A stretch of DNA of 64,000 bases from Allobosea sp. (lineage in GTDB: Bacteria; Pseudomonadota; Alphaproteobacteria; Rhizobiales; Beijerinckiaceae): positions 106,011 through 170,010 of the forward strand of contig NZ_JAFKFX010000034.1 of NCBI RefSeq assembly GCF_017308075.1, written 5' to 3'. Below, piece by piece: positions 26,789-35,899 of this stretch. Each line of letters begins with the position of its first letter. Position 1 is the first letter of the stretch. The notes under the pieces were generated by a model, which was given only the letters and a program-made list of their open reading frames with translations, made no database searches and was not told the origin of the DNA. The translations under genes were made by a program, and so were the position numbers.

Positions 26789-27610
26789 ATGTCCCTGTTC
26801 AAGTCCATTGCCCGCCGCAGCCTCGGCGCACTGGTCCTCGCCGGCTTCGCCGCCGCGACCCTCGGCGCCGCCCCGGCCAAGGCCGCCACGCCCGAGGAGA
26901 TCAAGGCCCGCGGCAAGCTCATGGTCGGCCTGCTGACCGACTACCCGCCCTTCGGCGGCACCGACGCCAACCAGCAGCCGGCCGGCTACGACGCCGACGT
27001 CGCGGCGCTGATGGCGAAGTCGCTCGGGGTCAAGCTCGAGCTCGTGCCGGTCACCGGCCCGAACCGCATCCCCTATCTCCTGACCAACAAGGTCGACGTG
27101 CTGATCGCGACCTTCGGCATCACCGCCGAGCGCTCGAAGCAGGTGCTGTTCTCGAACCCCTACAGCTCGCTGACGATCTATGTGCTGGCGCCCAAGAGCC
27201 TGAACATCAAGACGGCCGACGATCTGAAGCCGGTGACGATCAGCGTCGCCCGCGCCTCGACGCAGGACACCGCGATCACCGCCGCCGCCCCGCAGGGCAC
27301 GCAGATCAAGCGCTTCGACGACGACGCCACCGCCCTGCAGGCGCTGATCTCCGGCCAGGTCCAGGCCATGGGCGCGAGCAACACCATCCTCGCCCAGCTC
27401 AACAAGGACTATCCGCAGCTCAACATCGAGCCGAAGCTGACGATGCGCGAGCAGGCCAACGGCATGGCCTTCCGCAAGGCCGACACGGCACTGGCCGAGT
27501 TCGCCAACAAGTTCATCGCCGAGATCGAGAAGAACGGCGAGCTCTCGGCGATCAACAAGCGCTGGTTCGGCGTCGAGCTGACCAAGCTGCCGCCGATGCC
27601 GCAGTTCTGA
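26789..27610 (+). CDS. Periplasmic amino acid-binding protein of the ABC transporter
   Basis: A 273-residue family 3 solute-binding protein. Signal peptide at residues 1 to about 32 ([24 protein letters not shown]). The mature part begins with a [19 protein letters not shown] strand and has [23 protein letters not shown], characteristic of polar amino acid binding proteins. GAGGAG sits 9 bases before the ATG. A hairpin follows the stop before the ATPase gene. Ligand not predictable from sequence. Confidence 0.93.
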   Translation: MSLFKSIARRSLGALVLAGFAAATLGAAPAKAATPEEIKARGKLMVGLLTDYPPFGGTDANQQPAGYDADVAALMAKSLGVKLELVPVTGPNRIPYLLTNKVDVLIATFGITAERSKQVLFSNPYSSLTIYVLAPKSLNIKTADDLKPVTISVARASTQDTAITAAAPQGTQIKRFDDDATALQALISGQVQAMGASNTILAQLNKDYPQLNIEPKLTMREQANGMAFRKADTALAEFANKFIAEIEKNGELSAINKRWFGVELTKLPPMPQF

Positions 27611-27624
27611 TCCAGGACGACGAC

Positions 27625-27653
27625 GCTGCGCCCGGTCAAGCGCCGGGCGCAGC
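27625..27653 (+). terminator. Intra-operon hairpin after the binding-protein gene
   Basis: Perfect 11-base arms GCTGCGCCCGG and CCGGGCGCAGC with a 7-base loop, 14 bases after the binding-protein stop and 30 bases before the ATPase start. Such structures usually stabilise the upstream mRNA or partially terminate, giving excess binding protein. Confidence 0.55.
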
Positions 27654-27683
27654 GCCACAAGACGCAAGCGACGAGAAAAAGTG

Positions 27684-28475
27684 ATGGCGAGCGAAGCGAC
27701 CGCGACCAAGACCGCGGCAAGGTCGGACGAAGCCCCGATCATCCAGATGCGCAAGGTCGACAAATTCTATGGCGACTTCCATGTGCTCAGGAACATCGAC
27801 CTCTCGGTGACCCGCGGCGAGCGCATCGTGATCTGCGGGCCCTCGGGCTCGGGCAAGTCGACCCTGATCCGCTGCCTCAACCAGCTCGAGGAGCACCAGT
27901 CCGGCGAGATCGTCATCGACGGCACCACGGTGCATGCCGGGCTGCGCGGCATCGAGGATGTCCGCCGCGAAATCGGCATGGTGTTCCAGAGCTTCAACCT
28001 GTTCCCGCATCTGACCGCGCTGGAGAACTGCACGCTGGCGCCGATGAAGGTGCGCGGCATTCCGAGAGCGGAGGCCGAGGCGGCGGCGCGCGTCATGCTC
28101 GAGCGGGTGCACATCCCCGAGCAGGCGATGAAATTCCCGATCCAGCTTTCCGGCGGCCAGCAGCAGCGCGTCGCGATCGCCCGCTCGCTCTGCATGAACC
28201 CGAAGATCATGCTGTTCGACGAGCCGACCTCGGCGCTCGATCCGGAGATGGTCAGCGAAGTGCTCGACGTCATGGTCGAACTCGCCGAAAGCGGCATGAC
28301 CATGCTGGTCGTGACCCATGAGATGGGCTTCGCCCGCAAGGTCGCGGACCGGGTGATCTTCATGGATGCCGGCGAGATCGTCGAGGTCGCGCCGCCCGAG
28401 CAGTTCTTCCGGGCGCCGGAGAACGAACGCACCCGCAAATTCCTCGGCCAGATCCTGCATACCGCCGGCCACTGA
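27684..28475 (+). CDS. Amino acid ABC transporter ATP-binding protein (GlnQ type)
   Basis: A 263-residue ATPase with Walker [10 protein letters not shown] (52-60), Q-loop [14 protein letters not shown], signature LSGGQQQ (155-161), Walker [15 protein letters not shown] and H-loop VVTHEMGFA. The start is ATG 27684; an adjacent in-frame GTG at 27681 is possible. Energises the two upstream permeases. Converges on the Cds1-like gene with a terminator hairpin between. Confidence 0.95.
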   Translation: MASEATATKTAARSDEAPIIQMRKVDKFYGDFHVLRNIDLSVTRGERIVICGPSGSGKSTLIRCLNQLEEHQSGEIVIDGTTVHAGLRGIEDVRREIGMVFQSFNLFPHLTALENCTLAPMKVRGIPRAEAEAAARVMLERVHIPEQAMKFPIQLSGGQQQRVAIARSLCMNPKIMLFDEPTSALDPEMVSEVLDVMVELAESGMTMLVVTHEMGFARKVADRVIFMDAGEIVEVAPPEQFFRAPENERTRKFLGQILHTAGH

Positions 28476-28476
28476 G

Positions 28477-28496
28477 GCCGACGCGGCCGCGTCGGC
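28477..28496. terminator. Bidirectional terminator hairpin between convergent genes
   Basis: GCCGACGC and GCGTCGGC arms around GGCC, located in the 24-base gap between the stop codons of the convergent ATPase and Cds1-like genes. Confidence 0.55.
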
Positions 28497-28499
28497 GTC

Positions 28500-29609
28500 T
28501 CAGGCCTCTTCGAGCAGAAGCTCGAAATCGCCGCCGGCCAGCACGGCCTCGATCCGGCTCTCATAGGGGGACGGATCAATCTCCTGTGCGGCGAGCCAGG
28601 CCGGATCGTAATAGGTCTTGCTGTAGCGTTCGCCGGCATCGCAGATCAGCGTGACCAGCGATCCCTGCCGACCGACCGCCTTCATCTCGCCGGCGAGCCA
28701 GCAAAGGGCGAGGAAATTGGTTCCGGTCGAGCCACCGACGCGGCGACCAAGCCGACGCGACAGCACGTTCATCGCCGCAATCGAGGCCGCATCGGGAATG
28801 CGGACCATCCGATCGACGACCCCCGTCACGAAGGAAGGTTCGACACGCGGACGGCCGACCCCTTCGATGCGCGAGGCGCGCTCGCAGCGGCACTGCGCAT
28901 CCGCCAGACGGTAGCCGTCGAAAAAGGCGGAGTGCTCGACATCGGCGACGCAGAGCCGGGTGGCATGGCGCTTGTAGCGCAGATAGCGCCCCAGCGTCGC
29001 CGAGGTGCCGCCCGTGCCCGCGCTCATCACCATCCAGCTCGGGACCGGATGCGGCTCGCGCTCCATCTGGCGGAAGATCGCTTCGGCGATGTTGTTGTTG
29101 CCGCGCCAGTCCGTCGCCCGCTCGGCATAGGTGAACTGGTCCATGTAATGGCCGCCGAGCCGACGGGCGAGCGCCTCGGCCTCGGCATAGAGCAGGCTGC
29201 CATCCTCGATGAAATGGCAGGTCCCGCCATAATGCTCGATGGCAGCGACCTTCTCGCGCGAGGTCGAACGCGGCATCACCGCATAGAAGGGCACGCCGAT
29301 CATGCGGGCGAAATAGGCCTCCGACACCGCCGTCGAACCCGAAGACGCTTCGACGACCGGCGTGCCTTCCCGGATGTGGCCGTTGCAGAGGGCGTAGAGG
29401 AAGAGCGAGCGTGCCAGCCGATGCTTCAGGCTGCCGGTCGGATGGGTCGACTCATCCTTCAGATAGATGTCGATGCCGGCGAGCTTCGGGCATTCGAGCT
29501 TGAAGAGATGCGTGTCGGCCGAGCGGTGCTGATCGGCATCCAGCGCCGCGACGGCCTGGTCGACCCAGTCGCGGGAACAGGATCTGGGAATGGCGGGACG
29601 AACGATCAT
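28500..29609 (-). CDS. PLP-dependent L-cysteine desulfhydrase, Cds1-like
   Basis: A 369-residue fold-type II PLP enzyme of the cysteine synthase superfamily. The PLP Lys lies in [17 protein letters not shown] (K62); [15 protein letters not shown] forms the substrate loop and [18 protein letters not shown] the phosphate cradle. From memory, the N-terminal half closely resembles mycobacterial Cds1 (Rv3684), which degrades cysteine to sulfide, ammonia and pyruvate. An O-acetylserine sulfhydrylase role is less likely given the subfamily motifs. Single gene, divergent from a ketopantoate reductase gene. Confidence 0.8.
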   Translation of the reverse strand: MIVRPAIPRSCSRDWVDQAVAALDADQHRSADTHLFKLECPKLAGIDIYLKDESTHPTGSLKHRLARSLFLYALCNGHIREGTPVVEASSGSTAVSEAYFARMIGVPFYAVMPRSTSREKVAAIEHYGGTCHFIEDGSLLYAEAEALARRLGGHYMDQFTYAERATDWRGNNNIAEAIFRQMEREPHPVPSWMVMSAGTGGTSATLGRYLRYKRHATRLCVADVEHSAFFDGYRLADAQCRCERASRIEGVGRPRVEPSFVTGVVDRMVRIPDAASIAAMNVLSRRLGRRVGGSTGTNFLALCWLAGEMKAVGRQGSLVTLICDAGERYSKTYYDPAWLAAQEIDPSPYESRIEAVLAGGDFELLLEEA

Positions 29610-29914
29610 GCACGAGGACCAGCAAGGAGAATCTTCCCATTATGCCGATTTCACCCGTGCGCGCCACAGCAGCGAACCGCGCCACCGGAGCGCAAGCCGG
29701 CGGCAGCGGAGCCGGCACGCGCGGGCTGCCATGCCTGCCGCGCATGCGATGAGCGCGCGAGAGGGTCGCGGCCCAAAGCAATGTCGTAGTAGGAAGGCGG
29801 GCGATGCGACGCTCCGGGCCCGGCGCGCGCCGAGCACGATATCGCCCTGGCCGGTGCGCGGCGCCATCGCTGCCGCAAGCCGTGCCTTGCAGGCATCCGG
29901 ATGTGGAGAAACCG
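29610..29914. other. Divergent intergenic region
   Basis: A 305-base GC-rich stretch between the Cds1-like gene and the panE-like gene. Frames within it show arginine-rich, shadow-type translations and no recognisable family. No regulatory site could be assigned. Confidence 0.5.
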
Positions 29915-30817
29915 ATGAAGATTGCGGTCATGGGTGCCGGAGCGGTCGGCTGCTATTACGGCGCGATGTTCGCGCTGGCCGGCCATACGGTCACGATGAT
30001 CGGGCGCCCCGCGCATGTCGAGGCGATGCAGGCGGACGGCATCGTGCTGCTGAAGGCCGGCACCCGCCATCGGGCACCGGTACAGGCCACCACCGAGCCC
30101 TCGGGCGTCGCAGGCGCCGAACTCGTGCTGATCTCGGTCAAGTCGGACGACACGGTCGTCGCCGCCACGGCCATCGCCCCGCACCTTGCCGACAATGCCC
30201 GGATCCTCAGCCTGCAGAACGGCGTCGACAATGCCGAGCGCCTCGAAGCGGTCTTCGGCCGCGCCGTCATCCCCGCGGCAGTCTATGTCGCGGTCGAGAC
30301 GCTCGCAGCCGGGCAGGTCCGGCACAATGGCCGCGGCGAACTGGTGATCGGCGCCGGCCCGGATAGCGAGGCTCTGGCGCAGAGCTTCGCGCAGGCCGGG
30401 ATCCCGACCGATGTCTCGGCGAATGTCCGGGACGTGCTCTGGACCAAGCTGACGATCAACTGCGCCTATAATGCGCTCTGCGCGATCGGGGAGCTGCCCT
30501 ATGGTGCGATGGTCGGCGTCGCCGGCGTCCCCGAAGCCATGGCCGATGTCGTCGCCGAATGCCGCGCCGTCGCCAGTGCCGCCGGCGTCCGGCTGCCCGA
30601 CAATCTCGGCGACGCCGTCACGGGACTGGCCGCCGCGATGCCGAGCCAGTTCTCCTCCACCGCGCAGGACCTCCAACGCGGCAAAAAGACCGAGATCGAG
30701 CATCTCAACGGCTATGTCGTCAGGACGGCCGAGACGTTCGGGATCAGCGTTCCCGCCAATCGCATGCTGCTCGCCTGCATCCGCCTGCGCGAGGAATTCA
30801 ACAACCGGGCCTCCTGA
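29915..30817 (+). CDS. 2-dehydropantoate 2-reductase family protein (ApbA/PanE)
   Basis: A 300-residue NADP-dependent reductase with N-terminal KIAVMGAGAVGCYYGAMFALAGH, a WTKLTINCAYNALCAI block containing the conserved Lys and Asn, and a C-terminal PSQFSSTAQDLQRGKKTEIEHLNGYVV carrying the family Ser and Glu. The start at 29915 was chosen because the Rossmann motif must begin there; the upstream extension is non-homologous. PanE makes pantoate for CoA, but many paralogues reduce other 2-oxoacids, and the neighbour is another 3-hydroxyacid enzyme. Confidence 0.88.
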   Translation: MKIAVMGAGAVGCYYGAMFALAGHTVTMIGRPAHVEAMQADGIVLLKAGTRHRAPVQATTEPSGVAGAELVLISVKSDDTVVAATAIAPHLADNARILSLQNGVDNAERLEAVFGRAVIPAAVYVAVETLAAGQVRHNGRGELVIGAGPDSEALAQSFAQAGIPTDVSANVRDVLWTKLTINCAYNALCAIGELPYGAMVGVAGVPEAMADVVAECRAVASAAGVRLPDNLGDAVTGLAAAMPSQFSSTAQDLQRGKKTEIEHLNGYVVRTAETFGISVPANRMLLACIRLREEFNNRAS

Positions 30818-30894
30818 GCCGCGACGAGGCCGGCAACCGATCCGGACGCCGACGATGGGCGCCCGCGAACCTGAAGCAGGAAAGAAGCGTGACC

Positions 30895-31761
30895 ATGCCT
30901 AGCAAGATTGGGGTCATCGGCGTCGGCCTGATGGGCCACGGCATCGCCCGGAACATTCTCCTCAAGGGCCATGGGCTGACGGTGATGGAGCATCCCGGCA
31001 ACCAGCCGCTGGACGAGCTTCTCGCCGGTGGAGCCGCGACCCGCACGACGGCGGCCGAGGTAGCGCGCGCATCAGATGTGGTCATTCTCTGCGTCACCGG
31101 CTCGGCCGAGGTCGAAGCCGTGCTGAGCGGCCCGTCCGGCCTGCTCGAAGGGCTGCGCCCGGGCGCCATCGTCGTCGACTGCTCGACCTCGGTGCCGGAA
31201 TCGACCAAGAAGATGGCCGCGCTCGTCGAGAAGGCGGGCGGACGCTTCATCGACGCGCCGATGACCCGGACCGCCAAGCACGCCCATGAGGGCAAGCTCA
31301 ATCTGCTGGTCGGCGGCCTGGCGGCGACGCTGGACGAGGTCCGCCCGGTTCTCGCCTGCTTCGCCGAGAACATCACCCATGCCGGCCCGCTCGGCGCCGG
31401 CCATCGCATGAAGCTGCTGCATAATTACGTCTCGCTCGGCTTCGTCACCCTGCTCGCCGAGGCTTCGGCCTGCGCCCGCCGCTCGGAGGTCTCGCTCGAC
31501 GTCTTCGTCGAGGTGCTGGCGAGCGGCGGCGGCAGCGGCGCGGCGCTGGAAAGGCTCAAGCCCTTCCTGCTCGCGGACGATCCGAGCGGCCTGCAGTTCT
31601 CGATCGCCAATGGGCTGAAGGATCTCAGCTATTATACGCAGATGGCGCAGGATACCGGTGCCGCGCAAGGCATCGCGACGGCGGTGCGCGAAACCCTGGC
31701 GCAGGGCGTCGAACGCGGCGGCAGGCAGGCCATGCTGCCCGAACTCGCAAAGATGCTCTGA
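30895..31761 (+). CDS. NAD(P)-dependent beta-hydroxyacid dehydrogenase (3-hydroxyisobutyrate dehydrogenase family)
   Basis: A 288-residue two-domain dehydrogenase: Rossmann motif IGVIGVGLMGHGIA, DCSTSVPEST, substrate loop DAPMTRTAKHAHEGKLNLLVGG and the catalytic Lys in GAGHRMKLLHNY. The usual GG-x-x-GA substrate loop is replaced by TRTAKHAHEG, so the substrate probably differs from 3-hydroxyisobutyrate or tartronate semialdehyde. It follows the panE-like gene by 77 bases and may be co-transcribed. ATG 30895 is preferred; GTG 30889 is in frame just before. Confidence 0.88.
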   Translation: MPSKIGVIGVGLMGHGIARNILLKGHGLTVMEHPGNQPLDELLAGGAATRTTAAEVARASDVVILCVTGSAEVEAVLSGPSGLLEGLRPGAIVVDCSTSVPESTKKMAALVEKAGGRFIDAPMTRTAKHAHEGKLNLLVGGLAATLDEVRPVLACFAENITHAGPLGAGHRMKLLHNYVSLGFVTLLAEASACARRSEVSLDVFVEVLASGGGSGAALERLKPFLLADDPSGLQFSIANGLKDLSYYTQMAQDTGAAQGIATAVRETLAQGVERGGRQAMLPELAKML

Positions 31762-32417
31762 GCCCTTTCGCCATCCGGCCATTCGGAGGCCGCGCCGCCT
31801 GCTCGCAGGACGGCGCAGTTTCCGGGTCGGGCGGCTGACCCGCGCAGCGAGAACCTCACCCAATAGCAATCGAACTGCCAACTCAAGCAATCGAGAGCTC
31901 GATTTCTGTACGAGGCCGGCGTCCACGCACCCGGATACGACCCGGCGTCAATTGACAATGATCGCGCGCGGGACGAGAACATTGGATCACTAAGGCAGCA
32001 AGGACCGATTGCCTTGCGGCGCGAGTATTCAGCGCCAGTTCGACCGCAGGGCGAAGCCGAGGTTCGGCCATGGCTGGAGGAAAGCAACGCGCGGGATCTG
32101 CCGACGCACCGTGGCGGGCATGGCCGGCGCGGCGTGCAGAGCTTGTGTCCTCCCCGCGCCTCCCCCGCATTCCCCCCAATGGTTTCTTGTACTGCCGGAA
32201 CTGTTTCGACGCTTTCCCGCCTGGAGCATGCGCGCGCGAGGCGGATACCGGTTCGCGCCAGGACAATCCGATAAAACAAAGAGACAGAGCATATTCGCGC
32301 TTCGGAGAGGCGCGGATATGCGCGAGCGGCATCTTACTCGGCTAAGGTCGCGACGCGGCCCAGGCGCCGCGACCATCACTGGTCTGCTCATCAAGCCCTC
32401 GGCAAGGATGACAGAGG
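31762..32417. other. Gene-free region upstream of the cox operon
   Basis: A 656-base stretch without a credible gene. It contains the hairpin at 32290-32320 close to coxM and a moderately AT-rich patch around 31860-31990. It presumably carries the cox promoter; I could not assign -35/-10 elements or a full FixK box. Confidence 0.5.
32290..32320 (+). other. Hairpin in the leader region of the cox operon
   Basis: CATATTCGCGC and GCGCGGATATG form an 11-base stem with one G-T pair around a 9-base loop, about 100 bases before the coxM start. It could be an operator palindrome or an mRNA leader structure. Confidence 0.45.
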
Positions 32418-33233
32418 ATGGCTATCGCAATCGCACTGATCCTGGTTGTGATCGGCTCGGTGGTCTTCCACTTCGTGAGCCCGTGGTGGTGGACGCCGAT
32501 CGCCTCCAACTGGGGCTATATCGACCAGACCCTGATCATCACCTTCTGGATCACCGGTGCGGTCTTCGCCGCCGTCGTGCTGTTCATGGCCTATTGCGTG
32601 ATCCGCTTCCGCCATCGCGAGGGCAACCGCGCCGCCTATGAGCCCGAGAACAAGCGGCTCGAAGGCTGGCTCGCGATCGGCACCGGCATCGGTGTCGCAG
32701 CCATGCTCGCGCCCGGCCTCGTGGTCTGGCATCGCTTCGTCACAGTGCCGGCCGATGCTGCGACGGTCGAGATCGTCGGCCAGCAATGGCAATGGAGCTA
32801 CCGGCTGCCGGGCGCGGACGGAAAGCTCGGCGCCACCGACATCGCCCATGTCACCCCGGAGAACCCGCTGGGGATCGCCCCGAACGACCCGCATGGGCAG
32901 GACGACGTCATCATCCAGGGCGACCCGCTGCATCTCCCGATCGGCAAGCCGGTCAAGCTGCTGCTGCGCTCGCTCGACGTGCTGCATAACTTCTACGTGC
33001 CGGAGTTCCGCGCCAAGATGGACATGATCCCGGGCGTCGTCACCTATTACTGGCTGACCCCAACCCGTCCCGGAACCTTCGAAGCGCTCTGCGCCGAACT
33101 CTGCAGCACCGGCCACGCCTTCATGCGCGGCGGCGTCACCGTCGAGCCCGACGAGAACTACCAGGCCTGGCTGCAACAGCAGAAGACATTCGCCCAGTTG
33201 CAGGCGCCGTCGAGGGCGCAGGCGAAGAATTAG
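32418..33233 (+). CDS. coxM: Cytochrome c oxidase subunit II (CuA), CoxM-like
   Basis: A 271-residue CuA subunit. The full CuA ligand set is present: His190 (VLHNFYVPEF), Cys225, Glu227, Cys229, His233 and Met236 (CAELCSTGHAFM). The electron-entry tryptophan region QQWQWSY is at about 122-128. Hydrophobic helices lie at about 3-20, 37-62 and 84-104; no C-terminal cytochrome c domain, so this is not caa3. Known: Bradyrhizobium coxMNOP encodes an alternative CuA oxidase with this gene order. First gene of the operon. Confidence 0.92.
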   Translation: MAIAIALILVVIGSVVFHFVSPWWWTPIASNWGYIDQTLIITFWITGAVFAAVVLFMAYCVIRFRHREGNRAAYEPENKRLEGWLAIGTGIGVAAMLAPGLVVWHRFVTVPADAATVEIVGQQWQWSYRLPGADGKLGATDIAHVTPENPLGIAPNDPHGQDDVIIQGDPLHLPIGKPVKLLLRSLDVLHNFYVPEFRAKMDMIPGVVTYYWLTPTRPGTFEALCAELCSTGHAFMRGGVTVEPDENYQAWLQQQKTFAQLQAPSRAQAKN

Positions 33234-33294
33234 GAGCGGCTCCGGCCAGCCCGAACCGGGCAGCCCGGACCGGCGGAAGCGGAAAGGTCTCGCG

Positions 33295-35055
33295 ATGGCG
33301 GACGTGACGCATGGCGTGGCAGGGCCGGTACCGACGGCGGGGCACGACGATGTCGAGCTCTACCACCCGAAGAGCTGGATCACGAGATATGTCTTCTCCC
33401 AGGACGCCAAGGTCATCGCGATCCAGTATTCGGCGACGGCGCTGGCGATCGGGCTGGTCGCGCTCGTGCTGTCCTGGCTGATGCGGATGCAGCTGGCCTT
33501 TCCCGGCCTGCTCTCCTTCATCGACGCCAACTACTATTACCAGCTCATCACCATGCACGGCATGATCATGGTGATCTACCTCTTGACCGCGCTCTTCCTG
33601 GGCGGCTTCGGCAACTATCTGATCCCGCTGATGCTCGGCGCACGCGACATGGTCTTTCCCTATGTCAACATGCTGAGCTTCTGGATCTATTTCCTCGCCG
33701 TGCTTGTCCTCGTCGGCGGCTTCTTCGTGCCGGGCGGGCCGACCGGCGCCGGCTGGACGCTCTACCCGCCCCAGGCGATCCTCGCCAACACCGCCGGCCA
33801 GCAATGGGGCATCATCATCATGCTGGTCTCGCTGATGCTGTTCATCATCGGCTTCACCATGGGCGGGCTGAACTATGTCGTGACCGTGCTCCAGGGGCGG
33901 ACCCGTGGCATGACGCTGATGCGCATGCCGCTGACGATCTGGGGCATCTTCACCGCCACGGTGATGGCGCTCCTGGCCTTCCCGGCCCTGTTCGTCGGCG
34001 CCGTGATGATGCTGCTCGACCGGGTCATCGGCACCAGCTTCTTCATGCCCTCGATCATCGCGATGGGCGAGCAGCTGGCCTATAAGGGCGGCAGCCCGAT
34101 CCTGTTCCAGCACCTGTTCTGGTTCTTCGGCCATCCCGAGGTCTACATCGTCGCGCTGCCGGCCTTCGGCATCGTCTCCGATCTGATCAGCACCCATGCC
34201 CGCAAGAACATCTTCGGCTACCGGATGATGGTCTGGGCGCTGGTGGCGATCGGGGCGCTGAGCTTCGTGGTCTGGGCGCACCACATGTATGTCAGCGGCA
34301 TGCATCCCTCCTTCGGCTTCTTCTTCGCCACGACGACGCTGATCATCGCCATCCCGACCGCGATCAAGGTCTACAACTGGATCCTGACGCTGTGGCGCGG
34401 CGACATCCGCCTGACCTTGCCGATGCTGTTCGCGCTCGGTTTCATCGTGACTTTCGTCAATGGCGGGCTGACCGGCCTGTTCCTCGGCAATGTCGTGGTC
34501 GACGTGCCGCTCTCCGACACGATGTTCGTCGTCGCGCATTTCCACATGGTGATGGGCGTCGCGCCGATCCTCGTCGTCTTCGGCGCGATCTATCACTGGT
34601 ACCCGAAGGTGACCGGACGCCTGCTCGACGAGACCCTCGGCAAGCTGCATTTCTGGATCACCTTCCTCGGCGCCTACGCGATCTTCTTCCCGATGCACTA
34701 TATCGGGCTGATGGGCGTGCCCCGGCGCTATCCCGAAATGGGCGCGATGGCGTTCGTGCCGCCTTCGACGGTGACGCTGAACATCTTCATCACCGTGGTG
34801 GCGCTGATCGTCGGCGCGGTCCAGCTCGTCTTCCTGTTCAACCTGATCTGGAGCCTGAAGCGGGGCCGGCCTTCCGGCGGCAACCCCTGGCGGGCGACCA
34901 CGCTCGAATGGCAGACGCCGCAGACGCCACCCGCCCATGGCAACTGGGGCAAGGAGCTGCCGGTGGTCTATCGCTGGGCCTATGACTACAGCGTGCCCGG
35001 CGCCGCGCAGGACTTCCTGCCGCAGAACCAGCCGCCGGCGCCGAGAGTGGGATAG
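33295..35055 (+). CDS. coxN: Cytochrome c oxidase subunit I, CoxN-like
   Basis: A 586-residue haem-copper oxidase catalytic subunit of type A. Seen: heme a ligand region TMHGMIM (H88), D-channel Asp in GARDMVFPYVN (D118), CuB His280 with the cross-linked Tyr284 in HPEVY, His329-His330, K-channel Lys358 in AIPTAIKVYNW, and the VAHFHMVMG heme ligands. Both proton channels therefore look intact. The C-terminal extension after the last helix is soluble and Pro-rich. It lies 61 bases after coxM and 10 before the next gene. Confidence 0.95.
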   Translation: MADVTHGVAGPVPTAGHDDVELYHPKSWITRYVFSQDAKVIAIQYSATALAIGLVALVLSWLMRMQLAFPGLLSFIDANYYYQLITMHGMIMVIYLLTALFLGGFGNYLIPLMLGARDMVFPYVNMLSFWIYFLAVLVLVGGFFVPGGPTGAGWTLYPPQAILANTAGQQWGIIIMLVSLMLFIIGFTMGGLNYVVTVLQGRTRGMTLMRMPLTIWGIFTATVMALLAFPALFVGAVMMLLDRVIGTSFFMPSIIAMGEQLAYKGGSPILFQHLFWFFGHPEVYIVALPAFGIVSDLISTHARKNIFGYRMMVWALVAIGALSFVVWAHHMYVSGMHPSFGFFFATTTLIIAIPTAIKVYNWILTLWRGDIRLTLPMLFALGFIVTFVNGGLTGLFLGNVVVDVPLSDTMFVVAHFHMVMGVAPILVVFGAIYHWYPKVTGRLLDETLGKLHFWITFLGAYAIFFPMHYIGLMGVPRRYPEMGAMAFVPPSTVTLNIFITVVALIVGAVQLVFLFNLIWSLKRGRPSGGNPWRATTLEWQTPQTPPAHGNWGKELPVVYRWAYDYSVPGAAQDFLPQNQPPAPRVG

Positions 35056-35065
35056 GGGGCCGGCC

Positions 35066-35788
35066 ATGGTGGTGATCCTCCTCTTCATGACGATCATGGC
35101 AGGCATTGCCGGCTGGTGGCTGCTGCGCCAGGGGCTCGGCGCCAAGCCCTGGCTGGAGGTCGGCATCGCCGGCGAGGCCGACTGGACGGGCCCGGCGCCC
35201 CGCCCGACTGCGAAGCTCGGGCTCGCGGCCTTCCTGGCCGTCGCCGGCTCGCTGTTCGCACTGCTGGTCAGCGCCTATTTCATGCGCAGCGGCATGGCCG
35301 ATTGGCGGCCGCTGCCGGTGCCCGCCGTGCTGTGGTTCAGCACCGGCCTGCTGGTCCTGAGCAGCGTCGCGCTGCAGACGACCGTCACCGCCGCACGCCG
35401 TGGCGAGCTCGACGGCGTCAGGTCCGGCCTGCTCGCCACCGGCGTCTCGGCGCTGGCCTTTCTCGCCGGTCAATTGCTGGCCTGTCGGGAACTCGGCGCC
35501 GCCGGCTATTTCGCCGTGGCCAACCCGGCGGGCGCTTTCTTCATCCTAGTCACCACGATCCACGGTCTGCATCTGCTCGGCGGACTGGTCGCGCTCGGCC
35601 GGACGGCCGTGCGGGCCTTTGCCGCGCCGATGGCTGGGGCGCCCGAGGCGCTGGCAGGCATGCGGCTCAGCGTCGAGCTCTGCGCCACCTACTGGCATTT
35701 CCTGCTTCTGGTCTGGCTCGTGCTCTTCGCCCTGCTGATGCGCTGGACCGACGATCTGATCGAGATCTGCCGGGCGCTGCTGGCCTAG
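35066..35788 (+). CDS. coxO: Cytochrome c oxidase subunit III-like protein, first copy (CoxO-like)
   Basis: A 240-residue membrane protein of the subunit III fold but more divergent than the next one: FFILVTTIHGLHLLGGLVALGRT matches the helix with the HG(L/T)H signature, and ELCATYWHFLLLVWLVLFALL is the C-terminal helix. The N-terminal part is atypical (single anchor MVVILLFMTIMAGIAGWWLL then a soluble loop). Start at 35066; the upstream frame lies inside coxN. The symbol rests on position in the coxMNOP order and is tentative. Confidence 0.8.
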   Translation: MVVILLFMTIMAGIAGWWLLRQGLGAKPWLEVGIAGEADWTGPAPRPTAKLGLAAFLAVAGSLFALLVSAYFMRSGMADWRPLPVPAVLWFSTGLLVLSSVALQTTVTAARRGELDGVRSGLLATGVSALAFLAGQLLACRELGAAGYFAVANPAGAFFILVTTIHGLHLLGGLVALGRTAVRAFAAPMAGAPEALAGMRLSVELCATYWHFLLLVWLVLFALLMRWTDDLIEICRALLA

Positions 35789-35899
35789 GCATGCGTGCGG
35801 ACACGGAGTGAACTACTCGGCGGCACGATCCGCCATTTCGACGAGATCCGGGTGCAGGTTCGAAGATCATCCGGCTCCCGGCTGCAAGCGAGGCGAGCG

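Noticed and set aside
31945-31970. TTGACAATGATCGC considered as a FixK box for the cox operon
   Set aside because: The right half-site does not match ATCAA and it lies more than 450 bases from coxM.
33136-35166. A 676-codon open frame on the minus strand opposite coxN
   Set aside because: Its translation is rich in Asp, His, Arg and Gln repeats typical of antisense shadows of GC-rich membrane-protein genes; coxN on the plus strand has complete oxidase motifs.
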